A stretch of 64,000 nucleotides of DNA, from positions 62,001 to 126,000 of the forward strand of contig NZ_RJVK01000002.1 of assembly GCF_003752135.1 (NCBI RefSeq), given 5' to 3'. The notes below the pieces were generated by a model, which saw only the letters and a program-made list of their open reading frames with translations, had not been told where the DNA came from and made no database searches. The stretch comes from Caminibacter pacificus. Its GTDB lineage: Bacteria > Campylobacterota > Campylobacteria > Campylobacterales > Nautiliaceae. Of the stretch, positions 7,786 to 17,417 are shown in pieces. The translations under genes were made by a program, and so were the position numbers. Positions within the stretch are counted from its first letter, which is position 1. Each line of letters opens with the position of its first letter.

Positions 7786-9489
7786 ATATTTTCTTTCTGC
7801 CGGCTCATACAAGCTTAAATCAACTTCACCTTTTTCATAATTGAAACTACCATCGCTGTTTTTAGTAATCATTGAGTGATACAAGAAGTTCTCATCGTCT
7901 CTTTTCGGATAATCGTCTCTGTAAAAACTACCTCTTGATTCTTTTCTTTGTAATGACGCATAAGCAAGTACGTCGGCAATTTCAAGCAAGTTGAAAAATT
8001 CAAGAGTTGCTTGCAAGTCAAGGTTAAATACTTTTGATTTATCTTCAACTCCGAGGTTTTTATGAGCTCTTTCGATTAAGTTTTTAAGTTTTTCATACCC
8101 TTCTTGCATCTCTTTTTCATTTTTAAATACACCGAAATGTTTAAACATAATCTCACCGAGTTCGTCTCTTAAATCACCGAGAGTTTCTTTAGATTCTTTG
8201 TTCATTAGTTCCGTAATAAATTTAACGTCGTCTTGAAGCTGCGCTTCTCCTCCTGATGCGAAGTTTGTAGCTTCTGCGTATCTTACGGCCTCTTTTCCTG
8301 CTACGTTTCCGAAAACTACGATATCAAGAAGTGAGTTTCCTCCAAGTCTGTTAGCTCCGTGAACACTGACACATTGCGCCTCACCCGCAGCATAAATACC
8401 TTCTATAGGAGTTTCGCATTTTACGTTTGTATGAATACCACCCATAGCATAGTGAGCAGTTGGCTTAATTGGAATCGGCTCTTTTATAGGATCGATACCT
8501 TCAAAATCTATTGCAAGTTCTCTAATTTGAGGTAGTCTTTCTTTAATTTTTTCAGCTCCTAAATGAGTCAAATCAAGATGAACGTATTCTCTTCCTTCTT
8601 CGTCTTTAAACCCTCTACCTTCTCTAATTTCGGTCATAATACTTCTACTCACCAAATCTCTTGGCCCTAATTCCATTTTTTCAGGGGCGTATTTACTCAT
8701 AAATCTCTCACCCTTATTATTCAAAAGATGTCCGCCCTCACCTCTTGCCGCTTCCGATACTAAAATTGCCGATTTTCTAAGTCCTGTCGGGTGGAATTGT
8801 AAAAATTCCATATCTTTAAGCGGAAGTCCGGCTCTAAGTGCCGCAGCTGTTCCGTCTCCTGTACATCCAAGAGCGTTTGAAGTATATCCCCAATAAATTC
8901 TACTATGACCGCCCGTTGCTAAAATAATTGATTTTGCTCTAATAAGTTCAATTTTACCGGTAGCAATATTAATCGCAGTAACTCCGATAGCTCTTCTTCC
9001 GTCATGAACGATATTTAACATAAACCATTCGTTTAGAAAATTTACGCCTTCTTTTATACATTGTTCGTATAAAGTATGAAGCATTACGTGCCCCATTTTA
9101 TCGGCACTATAACAAGTTCTGTCTTTACTTGCCCCACCAAAAGGTCTTTGTGCGATTTTTCCGTTGTTAAGTCTTGAGAAAGGTACTCCCATATGCTCCA
9201 TTCTTCTGATAATTCTCGGAGCTTCGTAACACATATATTTTACAGCTTCTTGGTCCGCTAAATAATCGCTTCCCTTAATCGTATCGAACGTATGTAACTC
9301 TTCGCTGTCACTCGGGTCTACGTTTGCAAGAGCGGCGTTAATACCACCTTGCGCCGCACCAGTGTGCGAACGAGTCGGATAAACTTTCGTCAATACAGCC
9401 GTATTCAATGCTTTGTTTTCTTTTGCCGCGCTTAACGCCGCATATAATCCGGCACCGCCGGCACCTACGATTAATACATCAACTTTCAT
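7783..9489 (-). CDS. mfrA: Fumarate reductase/succinate dehydrogenase flavoprotein subunit A
   Basis: The catalytic subunit interconverts fumarate and succinate. It begins directly with the FAD-binding VDVLIVGAGGAGLYAA motif. H42 in RSHTGAAQGG is the usual covalent-FAD histidine. FHPTGL and HGANRLGGNSLLD carry the substrate-binding and proton-delivering residues. There is no twin-arginine signal peptide, unlike the periplasmic MfrA described in Campylobacter and Wolinella, so this enzyme should be cytoplasmic. That suits the fumarate-reducing step of the reductive TCA cycle. AAAGGGG precedes the ATG. Pairing with mfrBE downstream is inferred from proximity. Confidence 0.93.
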   Translation of the reverse strand: MKVDVLIVGAGGAGLYAALSAAKENKALNTAVLTKVYPTRSHTGAAQGGINAALANVDPSDSEELHTFDTIKGSDYLADQEAVKYMCYEAPRIIRRMEHMGVPFSRLNNGKIAQRPFGGASKDRTCYSADKMGHVMLHTLYEQCIKEGVNFLNEWFMLNIVHDGRRAIGVTAINIATGKIELIRAKSIILATGGHSRIYWGYTSNALGCTGDGTAAALRAGLPLKDMEFLQFHPTGLRKSAILVSEAARGEGGHLLNNKGERFMSKYAPEKMELGPRDLVSRSIMTEIREGRGFKDEEGREYVHLDLTHLGAEKIKERLPQIRELAIDFEGIDPIKEPIPIKPTAHYAMGGIHTNVKCETPIEGIYAAGEAQCVSVHGANRLGGNSLLDIVVFGNVAGKEAVRYAEATNFASGGEAQLQDDVKFITELMNKESKETLGDLRDELGEIMFKHFGVFKNEKEMQEGYEKLKNLIERAHKNLGVEDKSKVFNLDLQATLEFFNLLEIADVLAYASLQRKESRGSFYRDDYPKRDDENFLYHSMITKNSDGSFNYEKGEVDLSLYEPAERKY

Positions 9490-9516
9490 TGTGCCCCTTT
9501 AAGTGAATTTATCAGC

Positions 9517-9522
9517 ATTATA
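9517..9522 (-). promoter_or_regulatory. -10 box of the mfrA promoter
   Basis: TATAAT lies on the minus strand 27 bases before the mfrA start, within an otherwise AT-rich gap (9490-9602) that shows no other feature. Confidence 0.5.
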
Positions 9523-9602
9523 TCTAATAAGTTTTACTTATATCTAAAAAATAAAATAAAAATTAAAAGGGAAAAAGAGAGTTGTTACTATATGAAACTT
9601 TA

Positions 9603-10790
9603 TTAAAATTTAGAGGTTACCTGATAGTAAAGATTCAATAGAAGTTTTTGAATTTGAAGGTCAATAATTTTTTGATTAATTTGCATAACTTTATATGAGT
9701 TTTCTAAAATCTTAAGATCTAAAACTGTCGCATTTCCGGCTTTTATTGATTCTTTTGTAGATTCTATAAGATTTGCATACGCTTTTTCGTTCTCTTTATA
9801 AATCTCCTTTTTCTTTTGTAAGGTTTTAATTTGAGAAATTATCATTGCATAAGTATTTAAAAGATTTCGTTTAGTATCGAGTGTTTCGTATCGTGACTTA
9901 ATATAACTAAGTTTTGTTTGTTTGACTTTATCCGTAGACGTCACATCAATCGGCAATGTAACGCTTAAACCTACATTATAATAATTATTTGTATCATCCC
10001 TATATTGAGGAGTGTTGTCAGTATAATCGGTATTTTGATAATTATAGCTCGCATTAAATGCTATAGTCAACAGTTGATTTCCAAGCTGCATTTTGTAAAG
10101 GTCGTATTTGATTTTATCGTTTATTTTCGAACTTATAAGTTGTAAATTGTTATTAATAAAGTCATTTTTCGAAATAATTTTAAAATACGGAAGTTTTACC
10201 TTTTCAATATCCAAATCCGAAAGATTTTTAAAAGAAAATTTTAGTTGTTTTTCATTAAATTTTAAATCTTCGTAGCCTAATTTTATATTGTTTAAGTTTA
10301 TAATCGCCTGGTTTAAAAACGTAGAATCGCCCGTGCCGTTTAAAAAGTCCTCTTTTTTCTTTTTGACATCTATTTTTGCATTTTGAATATTTAGCAGTGC
10401 AATTTCTTCATTTAATTTATTGATTTTATAATCATACACAAGTTCGTATGCTTGTTTGATTAAAGCTCTTTTTTGAAGTTCTATCTGTTTTAGATTATAG
10501 TTTTTTAGATTTTTTGCATATTTAATCGAATAATAAATTGCCCCCGTTTTAAAAATCGGCTGGTTTATCGAAACGGAAAAAGTTTGAATATTTTGTTTTG
10601 TGATATGTAAAGAGTTGTTTTGAGATATCGAATATTGAAGAATTATAGGATTAATCCAACTCTTTTGAGTCTCTTTTGCCGAATAAATAGACCTTTGTTC
10701 GTCTAAATTTAAAAGTTTTAGCTTCAAATCCGAAAGGATATTTTGATTGGCAAAAAGAAAAACGGGAATTAAAAAAGCTGTTTTTTTCAT
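9603..10790 (-). CDS. TolC-family outer membrane efflux protein
   Basis: A signal peptide (MKKTAFLIPVFLFANQ) is followed by a long alpha-helical body with two internal repeats of the OEP type. Examples are IKQAYELVYDYKINKLNEEI in the first half and YAMIISQIKTLQKKKEIYKE in the second. TolC-like proteins form trimeric outer-membrane channels that complete tripartite exporters. No membrane-fusion protein or inner-membrane pump is encoded beside it. It starts nine bases after argD ends and may ride on that transcript. The substrate is unknown. Confidence 0.8.
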   Translation of the reverse strand: MKKTAFLIPVFLFANQNILSDLKLKLLNLDEQRSIYSAKETQKSWINPIILQYSISQNNSLHITKQNIQTFSVSINQPIFKTGAIYYSIKYAKNLKNYNLKQIELQKRALIKQAYELVYDYKINKLNEEIALLNIQNAKIDVKKKKEDFLNGTGDSTFLNQAIINLNNIKLGYEDLKFNEKQLKFSFKNLSDLDIEKVKLPYFKIISKNDFINNNLQLISSKINDKIKYDLYKMQLGNQLLTIAFNASYNYQNTDYTDNTPQYRDDTNNYYNVGLSVTLPIDVTSTDKVKQTKLSYIKSRYETLDTKRNLLNTYAMIISQIKTLQKKKEIYKENEKAYANLIESTKESIKAGNATVLDLKILENSYKVMQINQKIIDLQIQKLLLNLYYQVTSKF

Positions 10791-10798
10791 CTACTTCC

Positions 10799-11956
10799 TT
10801 ATTTAATCGATTCTTTTAATCTGTCAAAACCTTCGTCAATCTCTTCTTTCGTAATTGTTAAAGGAGGTAAAAATCTTACCGATTTTTCACCGGCTTTGAG
10901 TACTAAAACTCTGTTTTCAAACGCTTTTTTCACAACTTCGTCTCTAACTTCCACACTATGAGCTCTAAGCGCTCTCATAAGCCCGAATCCGCTTACACTT
11001 TCGAACTTATCAGGAAACTCTTTTACAATCTCAAGCAGTCTGTTTTCAAAATATTCCGTAGTCTCTTTTAACATACCGCTTTCATAATATTCATCCAAAA
11101 TCTTAATTACCTCAAGCCCGGCTCTTGTGGAGAGATAGTTCCCACCAAAAGTACTTCCGTGGTCACCAGGCTTTAGTACGTCACTAAGCGTTGTAATCAC
11201 CGCACCGATAGGTACGCCTCCTCCAAGACCTTTTGCTAATGTTACTATATCAGGATTAATTTTATATAAATTACTCGCTAAAAATTCCCCCGTTCTATAT
11301 ATTCCCGTTTGTACTTCATCTACGATAAGTAAAATATCTCTTTTTTTAAGCTCTGCACTTAATTTTTGAATCTCTCGGATATCAAAAGGATTAACCCCTC
11401 CCTCTCCTTGAATAAGTTCGATCATAACGGCTATCGTTTTATCATCGATTTTATTATAGATATCTTCTATATTTTTCGCATACGTAAATCCGTCGGGAAA
11501 AGGTCCGAAATATTGATGAAATTTAGGCTGTCCTGTAGCTTTTAGAGTCGAAATGGTCCTTCCGTGAAAAGAGTTTTCAAGAGTTATGACTTTATATCTT
11601 TTAATCTCCCCGTTTATTTCTCCGTATTTTCTTGCGATTTTAAGAGCCGTTTCGTTTGCTTCCGCACCGCTGTTACAAAAGAAAACGCCCCCGTTTTCAA
11701 GTCCGCTTTTTTTTACCAAAATTTCAGCCAATTTTTCTTGAGGCGGAATTCTATATAAATTCGAAATATGAATAATATTTCTTGCCTGTTCGCAAATTGC
11801 GTTTGAGAGTCTAACGTTTCCGTGTCCAACGCTTACAACTCCGATACCGCTTGTGAAATCTATATATTCGTTATTGTCTTTATCCCACAATGTCGCACTC
11901 TCTCCTCTTACGAACTCAACGTCGAATCTTGCGTATGTGTTTAATAGGTATTGCAT
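10799..11956 (-). CDS. argD: Acetylornithine aminotransferase
   Basis: A class-III PLP aminotransferase converting N-acetylglutamate semialdehyde to N-acetylornithine in arginine synthesis. Family motifs include FCNSGAEANETALKIAR, the SFHGRT loop, VDEVQTGIYRTG and the PLP lysine in TLAKGLGGGVPIGA. The length of 385 residues is standard. Closely related enzymes (succinyldiaminopimelate or ornithine transaminases) cannot be excluded by sequence alone; many ArgD proteins serve both arginine and lysine pathways. AAGGAGAG precedes the start. Confidence 0.9.
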   Translation of the reverse strand: MQYLLNTYARFDVEFVRGESATLWDKDNNEYIDFTSGIGVVSVGHGNVRLSNAICEQARNIIHISNLYRIPPQEKLAEILVKKSGLENGGVFFCNSGAEANETALKIARKYGEINGEIKRYKVITLENSFHGRTISTLKATGQPKFHQYFGPFPDGFTYAKNIEDIYNKIDDKTIAVMIELIQGEGGVNPFDIREIQKLSAELKKRDILLIVDEVQTGIYRTGEFLASNLYKINPDIVTLAKGLGGGVPIGAVITTLSDVLKPGDHGSTFGGNYLSTRAGLEVIKILDEYYESGMLKETTEYFENRLLEIVKEFPDKFESVSGFGLMRALRAHSVEVRDEVVKKAFENRVLVLKAGEKSVRFLPPLTITKEEIDEGFDRLKESIK

Positions 11957-11965
11957 TTTCTCTCC

Positions 11966-12469
11966 TTATCTTTCGTAAAAAGTTATTTCGAATTCACTAA
12001 TATCGTTTTTACTAAAAACGCCTATTTCTTTATTTTTAAGCATTGCAAGAAAGCTCATTAAATTTTCAATCTCTTCTTCTTCCGCATCACCCAAAAAAAG
12101 GCTGATTTTCTTTGCGGAATCGATAAGATAAAGCACTCCCGCAACTTCTTCAAGAGTCGTATCGTGATTTTGTATCTCTTTTTTAACTCTTAAAGATTTT
12201 AGGGCGATTTCCACAAAATCTTCAAAATCCATATCCTCTTTTAACTCTTCGTCGTATATATCAAAAACATATGCGAGTCTTCCGAGCAGTAAAGGAAGTT
12301 GTTTTGAGGTTTTAGGAATATCCACTTTTGAAAATTCGTCTCTTCCGCCAAGTACGACATAATCTTTTAAAACGTGTTTTGGGGTTTCGTTATAAAATAT
12401 AACCAAGTCGCTTTCATTCAAAAAATTTTCGTCTTTATTGGTAAAAAAATCGCCTTTTTTTTCAAACAT
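11966..12469 (-). CDS. Uncharacterised acidic protein upstream of argD
   Basis: A 167-residue soluble acidic protein that I do not recognise. The first half looks beta-rich (DLVIFYNET, DYVVLGGRDEF); the second half is helical and strongly acidic (DEELKEDMDFEDF, LGDAEEEEIENL). No cysteines, membrane segments or catalytic motifs stand out. It lies nine bases before argD, so the two are probably co-transcribed, and is divergent from sulP with 58 bases between the start codons. Confidence 0.75.
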   Translation of the reverse strand: MFEKKGDFFTNKDENFLNESDLVIFYNETPKHVLKDYVVLGGRDEFSKVDIPKTSKQLPLLLGRLAYVFDIYDEELKEDMDFEDFVEIALKSLRVKKEIQNHDTTLEEVAGVLYLIDSAKKISLFLGDAEEEEIENLMSFLAMLKNKEIGVFSKNDISEFEITFYER

Positions 12470-12490
12470 TTTTATGTCCTTTAATTATGG

Positions 12491-12496
12491 TATAAT
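12491..12496 (+). promoter_or_regulatory. -10 box of the sulP promoter
   Basis: TATAAT lies 31 bases before the TTG start of sulP, in the divergent gap with the 11966-12469 gene. Confidence 0.55.
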
Positions 12497-12527
12497 TCGC
12501 GCCCTAAAAATTTATAAAGGATTATAC

Positions 12528-14021
12528 TTGTTTTCAAAAATTTTACAAAATTATAACGCAAAAAACACTAAAAACGACATTTTAGCGGGTATTGTGGTAT
12601 CCGTCGCATTAATTCCGGAAGTTATCGCTTTTAGTTTCGTAGCGGGTGTTTCTCCGATTGTCGGGCTTTATACCGCTTTTATTTTAGGACTTATTGCGGC
12701 AGCATTCGGTGGAAAACCGGGAATGATAAGCGGGGCTGCGGGAAGCGTAGCGGTCGTGGTAGTTGCACTCGTTCAAAAATACGGAGTGGAATATCTCTAT
12801 CTTGCGGCGATACTTGCCGGAATTATTCAACTATTAATCGGTATTTTAGGGTTTGCAAAATTTATACGTCTCGTACCGATGCCCGTAGTTTACGGATTTG
12901 TAAACGGACTTGCTATCGTTATTGCCTATTCTCAGTTTCAGTTTTTTAAAGGCGAAAGTTATATTATTTATATTTTAGTAGCACTAACAATGGCGATAAT
13001 GTACTTTTTACCGAAATTTACAAAAGCCATTCCGGCAGGACTAGGAGCTATTATCGTAATAACCGCAATAGTTTGGGGATTCCACCTACACACCAAAACA
13101 ATCGGCGATTTGGCTCATATAAAAGGTGCTTTTCCTACTTTTCATTTGCCGGACGTTCCTTTAAATCTTGAAACGTTAAAAATTATACTTCCGTATTCTA
13201 TCGTTATGGCTCTTGTAGGGCTTATCGAATCGCTCTTGACATTGGAAGTTTTGGAAGAGATGAGCGGTGAGAGAGGAAACGGAAACAAAGAAGCAAAAGC
13301 TTTAGGTGCCGGAAACGCACTAAGCGGAATGTTCGGAGGAATGGCGGGATGTGCTATGATAGGACAGACGATAATCAACCACACTTCCGGAGGACGCGGA
13401 AGACTTAGCGGAATAACGGCTGCCGTTTTAATTATTTTGTTTGTCGTTTTCTTTTCAAAATATATCGAAAAAATACCTCTTGCCGTGCTAATCGGGATTA
13501 TGTTTATGGTGAGTATAGCTACTTTTGAGTGGGCAAGCCTTGATAAATTAAAAAGAATCCCCAAAGAAGACGCATTTGTCCTAATAGTAACCACTTTAAT
13601 TACGATTTTTACCGACCTTGCGGTTGCGGTAATCAGCGGCGTAATAATCTCAGCACTTGTTTTTGCATGGAAACACGCAAAAGTATATTTTAAAACGAAA
13701 ATGGAAGGCGATAAAAAAATCTACGAATTCGAAGGACCTCTGTTTTTCGGAAGCACGAGAAGTTTTCTTGAGAGTTTTGATGTTAAAAACGACCCGAAAG
13801 AAGTTGTAATGGACTTTAAAAACGTAAGAGTAATGGACGCAAGCGGGGTTGAGGCGATAGATAAAATAACAAAAAGATATCTTGAAGCAGGTAAAAAATT
13901 AACAATCAGACATCTAAGTAACGAATGTAAAAAACTGCTTGAAGTGGCAGGTCCTTATTGTACCTATGAAGAAGACGACCCGAACTACAAAGTTGCTATC
14001 GACCCTGAAAAACTTAAATAA
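12528..14021 (+). CDS. SulP-family anion transporter with STAS domain
   Basis: An inner-membrane transporter of the SulP (SLC26) family, moving sulfate, bicarbonate or another anion. Ten to twelve hydrophobic segments carry family motifs such as [17 protein letters not shown] near the N-terminus. A STAS regulatory domain occupies the last ~100 residues ([20 protein letters not shown]). The frame is open back to 12438, but TTG at 12528 follows AAAGGA by six bases and fits the family start, giving 497 residues. The 3' end overlaps the convergent priA gene by eight bases. The anion cannot be read from the sequence. Confidence 0.88.
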   Translation: MFSKILQNYNAKNTKNDILAGIVVSVALIPEVIAFSFVAGVSPIVGLYTAFILGLIAAAFGGKPGMISGAAGSVAVVVVALVQKYGVEYLYLAAILAGIIQLLIGILGFAKFIRLVPMPVVYGFVNGLAIVIAYSQFQFFKGESYIIYILVALTMAIMYFLPKFTKAIPAGLGAIIVITAIVWGFHLHTKTIGDLAHIKGAFPTFHLPDVPLNLETLKIILPYSIVMALVGLIESLLTLEVLEEMSGERGNGNKEAKALGAGNALSGMFGGMAGCAMIGQTIINHTSGGRGRLSGITAAVLIILFVVFFSKYIEKIPLAVLIGIMFMVSIATFEWASLDKLKRIPKEDAFVLIVTTLITIFTDLAVAVISGVIISALVFAWKHAKVYFKTKMEGDKKIYEFEGPLFFGSTRSFLESFDVKNDPKEVVMDFKNVRVMDASGVEAIDKITKRYLEAGKKLTIRHLSNECKKLLEVAGPYCTYEEDDPNYKVAIDPEKLK

Positions 14022-15822
14022 AACTCACCGGGTCCATATCCGCTTTTGCGACTTTTAAATCTATACACGGATAGATTATTTTGTGAAGATTTTTTCCTTT
14101 AAAAAGAACTTGGAAACGATATCTGTTTTGAAGTTTAAATATTGGAGCTTCTCCATATCCCATAAGCTCTTCTTTTTCTCCTATACAATTGACGAATCTC
14201 ATCATATTTTCTTTTGCAATTTCCAATTTTTTATCACTAAATTCAACTTTACACATCCTAACAAACGGAGGATATCCCAAATCTTTTCTAAACTCAATCT
14301 CTTCTTTATAAAATTCTTCATAACTCCTATCAAAAAACTCGGGATTTAAAGTCTGAATAATAACTTCTCCGTCTTCCTTTCTTCCGGCCCTTCCCTCAAC
14401 CTGCCTCGCAAGCGCAAAAGCTCTCTCTCTTGCTTTGTAATCGGCACTATTTAACAAAAAGTCGATATCAAGTACGATAGATAATGCAACATCCGGATAA
14501 TCGTGTCCTTTTGCAAGCATTTGAGTACCGACCAAAATATCAATCTCTTTATTGGCGAATCTTTTTAAAAGTTTATCGATTCTGCTTTTTGAAGTTACTA
14601 TGTCTCTATCGAATTTTTCAATTACGGCATCAGGAAAAAGCTCTTTAAGCTCTTCAACTATTTCACTCGTACCTTTTCTTTCGTTTAAAAACTCTTCACT
14701 TCCGCAACTAGGACAAACATTAGGAATAGGAGAAGTAAAATTGCAATAGTGACATTTTAAAGCCAATTTATCTTTATGAATACTCATTGCCACATCACAA
14801 TATTTACATTTAACCGCTTCCCCGCAGTTTTTACAAATCATATACTTAAAATGAGCTCTTGTCGGTACGAAAATAATAGTCTGTTTTTTTTGTTTTAGTT
14901 TTTCTTCGATTTTAGAAAGAATAAATCCGTCAAAATGCTCGGTAAAATATCTTTTTTTAGTGGTGTTAAAATATGTCCCCTTAAGCCTAAAATGAGGAAA
15001 TTTATACAAATCGCTAACAAGTGGAGTCGCACTTCCCAAAACCACTTTGGCATTTAGTGTTTTTCCAAAAAGAACGGCCAAATCTTTTGCGTTATATTTA
15101 GGAGTCGATTCGCTTTTATAACTATCGTCGTGTTCTTCATCCACAATAATCAATCCCAAATCGTTATAAGGTAAAAAAAGAGCGCTTCTGGCACCCGCTA
15201 CGACCTTAATTTTACCCTCTGCCAACTCATTTAAAATTTTTTCTTTTGTTTTTTTAGTAACCTTACTATGCCAAATTGCTACGTTTTCTCCGAAATGTTT
15301 TTTTAATCTCTTCTCCATTTGAGAAGTAATAGCAATTTCAGGTAGTAAAAACAGAGCTTCTTTATTTTCATTTATCGTTTTTTCTATAAGCTTAATATAA
15401 ATCTCCGTTTTACCACTCCCCGTATCACCGAAAAGTATCGAAACTTCGTTTTTTTCCAAAAAATCATATGCTTCTTGCTGTTTTGGAGTAAGAACGATTT
15501 GCGTTTTAACAGATTGGAAAGCTTCTTTTTTCGGAAGTTTTGGTGGCAAATAAAAAAGCCCGGCAGCTTCACCGATAGAAGAAAAATAATAAAAACTTAT
15601 GAATTCGATGATTTTCATATATTTTTCATCAAACTCATAAATTTTTGAAATAATATCTTTACATTCAAATTCAGGTTTTTCAACTTCTTTTAATACAACA
15701 CCTTGAACTTCCCTATTTTTCAAAGGAACAACTACAACATCACCTTTTTTATATCGGTTTTTACTTCGGTAAGTGAAAGTATTAGGAGTATTAAGTAACG
15801 CTATTTCGTAATATCTCATCAT
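14014..15822 (-). CDS. priA: Primosomal protein N' (replication restart helicase PriA)
   Basis: PriA reloads the replisome at stalled forks. A winged N-terminal domain is followed by a DExH helicase core with Walker [12 protein letters not shown] and motif DEEHDD. The helicase domains are split by the zinc-binding segment with eight cysteines, [13 protein letters not shown] through CPSCGSEEF. At 602 residues it is shorter than E. coli PriA (732), as is usual in Campylobacterota. Two ATG codons are adjacent (15822 and 15819) and both overlap the stop of the prepilin gene upstream; the ribosome binding site is weak, which suggests translational coupling. Confidence 0.93.
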   Translation of the reverse strand: MMRYYEIALLNTPNTFTYRSKNRYKKGDVVVVPLKNREVQGVVLKEVEKPEFECKDIISKIYEFDEKYMKIIEFISFYYFSSIGEAAGLFYLPPKLPKKEAFQSVKTQIVLTPKQQEAYDFLEKNEVSILFGDTGSGKTEIYIKLIEKTINENKEALFLLPEIAITSQMEKRLKKHFGENVAIWHSKVTKKTKEKILNELAEGKIKVVAGARSALFLPYNDLGLIIVDEEHDDSYKSESTPKYNAKDLAVLFGKTLNAKVVLGSATPLVSDLYKFPHFRLKGTYFNTTKKRYFTEHFDGFILSKIEEKLKQKKQTIIFVPTRAHFKYMICKNCGEAVKCKYCDVAMSIHKDKLALKCHYCNFTSPIPNVCPSCGSEEFLNERKGTSEIVEELKELFPDAVIEKFDRDIVTSKSRIDKLLKRFANKEIDILVGTQMLAKGHDYPDVALSIVLDIDFLLNSADYKARERAFALARQVEGRAGRKEDGEVIIQTLNPEFFDRSYEEFYKEEIEFRKDLGYPPFVRMCKVEFSDKKLEIAKENMMRFVNCIGEKEELMGYGEAPIFKLQNRYRFQVLFKGKNLHKIIYPCIDLKVAKADMDPVSFI

Positions 15823-16253
15823 TGAAGTTTATTGCATAAAGGTCCGTTAACACAACTAAAAGGACATCCTAACGAAGAATTTTTCTCATAAGTGAAATTT
15901 CCTTCTTGATTATCAATCGTTAAAGTATAATTTGTTTCCGTTGAAGAATTATTATCATATCTCCAATTCACATCGCTTTGATTTTCCGGAATACCGCCTT
16001 GAACTACATTTTCAAAAACTTTCACATCTGTAATACTTCTCTCAAGCTCCGGACATTGATCAGAATTTCCTGCGAGGATATTTTTAGAATAAAGTGAAGA
16101 AATACCGCTTCTTACGGTCGCTATTTGAGTTTTTGCTTTAGCAAGCTTTGCATCACTAATACCCGTAAAAAGTCTTGGAAGTGCCACTGCGGCTAATATT
16201 CCTATTACGACTATAACAAAAATAAGCTCCATCATTGTAAAAGCTTTTTTCAC
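15819..16253 (-). CDS. Type IV prepilin-like protein (GTG start)
   Basis: The N-terminus [20 protein letters not shown] is a class-III prepilin signal with the glutamate at +5. It would be cleaved by the prepilin peptidase encoded at 46.3 kb. The rest is a small soluble domain with cysteines near residue 68 and a C-terminal cluster (GCPFSC, GPLC) that could form disulfides. Translation starts at GTG 16251-16253 after AAGGTGATTGG. The pseudopilin/minor pilin class is uncertain. The stop overlaps priA. Confidence 0.85.
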   Translation of the reverse strand: MKKAFTMMELIFVIVVIGILAAVALPRLFTGISDAKLAKAKTQIATVRSGISSLYSKNILAGNSDQCPELERSITDVKVFENVVQGGIPENQSDVNWRYDNNSSTETNYTLTIDNQEGNFTYEKNSSLGCPFSCVNGPLCNKLQ

Positions 16254-16274
16254 CCAATCACCTTTTTATTTAAA

Positions 16275-16303
16275 TAGAAAAAAAGAGGAAAAATCATCCT
16301 CTT
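16275..16303 (-). terminator. Rho-independent terminator of the pilin gene
   Basis: On the minus strand AAGAGGA (16303-16297) pairs with TCCTCTT (16289-16283) across a seven-base loop and is followed by TTTTT. It lies eight bases after the stop of the 16311-16865 pilin and separates it from the next prepilin gene. Confidence 0.75.
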
Positions 16304-16310
16304 AATTTAA

Positions 16311-16865
16311 TTATTTAAGGATATCTCCAGTTGCTGTCGTACCACTACCAGTAAATGTAGCACTTGTAGTTGATTCAGTAATAGCTGAGTTATTAGCTTC
16401 ACCTAATTCAGCTGTAGTTAATTCATTTGTTGGTGCTGTTTGTCTTAAAAGTAAAAATTTAGGCGCATGGTTTGCATTACCACCTATACAAGCTATAAAA
16501 TAGTTTTTACCTGCAACGTTTTTATCCGCCCATCCTACAATTTTGTAGTTATCTGGATCGTCACAGAATGAAAGGTTCATATCTTTAACTTCTTTTGGAA
16601 CGTCAGTATACTCTGTTAAGTTTCCGTCGTTTCCTTTATAATATTCAAGGTCAGTGTACGAAATGTTACCGTCTTTTCCGTCAGAAATTGATTTACTCCA
16701 AAGTGTTGGCGCTACAGTTCTGTTTAAAGTACCAACGAATGATTTTAGGTTTCCTTCATGTGCTTGTTGAGCTACACCTAAAAATTTAGGAAGCGCTACA
16801 GCAGCTAAAATCCCTAAAATTACGATTACGAAAATCAGTTCGATCATTGTAAATGCTTTTCTCAT
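16311..16865 (-). CDS. Type IV prepilin, candidate major pilin
   Basis: The prepilin signal KAFTMIELIFVIVILGILAA begins two residues after the start. The mature domain of ~180 residues ends in a Ser/Thr-rich tail (SATFTGSGTTATGDILK) and has a C-x(n)-C pair (SFCDDP, IACIGG) typical of the pilin D-loop. It has its own -10 box and its own terminator, unlike the neighbouring prepilin genes, so it may be the most highly expressed. It shares SFVGTLNRTVAPTLWSKS with the two paralogues upstream. Confidence 0.87.
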   Translation of the reverse strand: MRKAFTMIELIFVIVILGILAAVALPKFLGVAQQAHEGNLKSFVGTLNRTVAPTLWSKSISDGKDGNISYTDLEYYKGNDGNLTEYTDVPKEVKDMNLSFCDDPDNYKIVGWADKNVAGKNYFIACIGGNANHAPKFLLLRQTAPTNELTTAELGEANNSAITESTTSATFTGSGTTATGDILK

Positions 16866-16905
16866 TTTTAAAACTCCTTACTTAATTTTTTCAACCCCTA
16901 AAGTA

Positions 16906-16911
16906 ATTATA
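16906..16911 (-). promoter_or_regulatory. -10 box of the pilin gene promoter
   Basis: TATAAT on the minus strand, about 41 bases before the ATG of the 16311-16865 pilin. The ribosome binding site AAGGAG lies closer to the start. The gap 16866-16981 holds nothing else obvious. Confidence 0.55.
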
Positions 16912-16981
16912 CCATATATAAATCGACATAAAAATGACTTTTATTAATTTTATCTGAAAAAAATTACAGGTGTTACAATTT

Positions 16982-17389
16982 TCAATTATTGTCTTTGACA
17001 CAAATTAATTTAAACTTAGGAAGCATTACGCTATTACCATCCCTACAAAGTATAACATATTTCGTATTTCCCAGTTTTTTTTGATATATGACATTAAACA
17101 TTTCATTACCACATTGATGGATATTTAATTTACTAAAATTTATTTCATCTGGAATTATGACCCTATTTTTAAATGTAAAGTCTTTAATACTACCGTTTTT
17201 GCCGTCTCTTAAACTTTTAGACCATAAAATAGCACTAGTTTCGTTTAATCTTTTTACGAAAATTTTTATATTTTCTTCTTTTCCCATTGAAGATATTTTT
17301 TCAATTCGAGGGATTAATGAATACGCAAGAATAAAACTCCCTACCAATAAAAGCATAATTTCGACAAATTTAATACCACCCTTTTTCAT
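16982..17389 (-). CDS. Degenerate prepilin paralogue
   Basis: This 135-residue protein aligns along its length with the adjacent pilins: FVKRLNETSAILWSKSLRDG matches FVRTLNRTVGEELWAKSIAEG. Its N-terminus has drifted to GGIKFVEIMLLLVGSFILAYS. The glycine at -1 and glutamate at +5 survive, but the usual GILAAVA helix does not. It could be a divergent minor pilin or a decaying copy. ATG at 17389 is preferred to a TTG four codons earlier because GGGGGA fits the ATG. It lies 28 bases after the paralogue at 17418. Confidence 0.7.
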   Translation of the reverse strand: MKKGGIKFVEIMLLLVGSFILAYSLIPRIEKISSMGKEENIKIFVKRLNETSAILWSKSLRDGKNGSIKDFTFKNRVIIPDEINFSKLNIHQCGNEMFNVIYQKKLGNTKYVILCRDGNSVMLPKFKLICVKDNN

Positions 17390-17417
17390 CCTTTCCCCCA
17401 AATATTTAAATTATCGG

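Noticed and set aside
13142-13594. Antisense gene inside sulP
   Set aside because: It is an open frame opposite a conserved membrane-protein coding region, with no ribosome binding site or family match.
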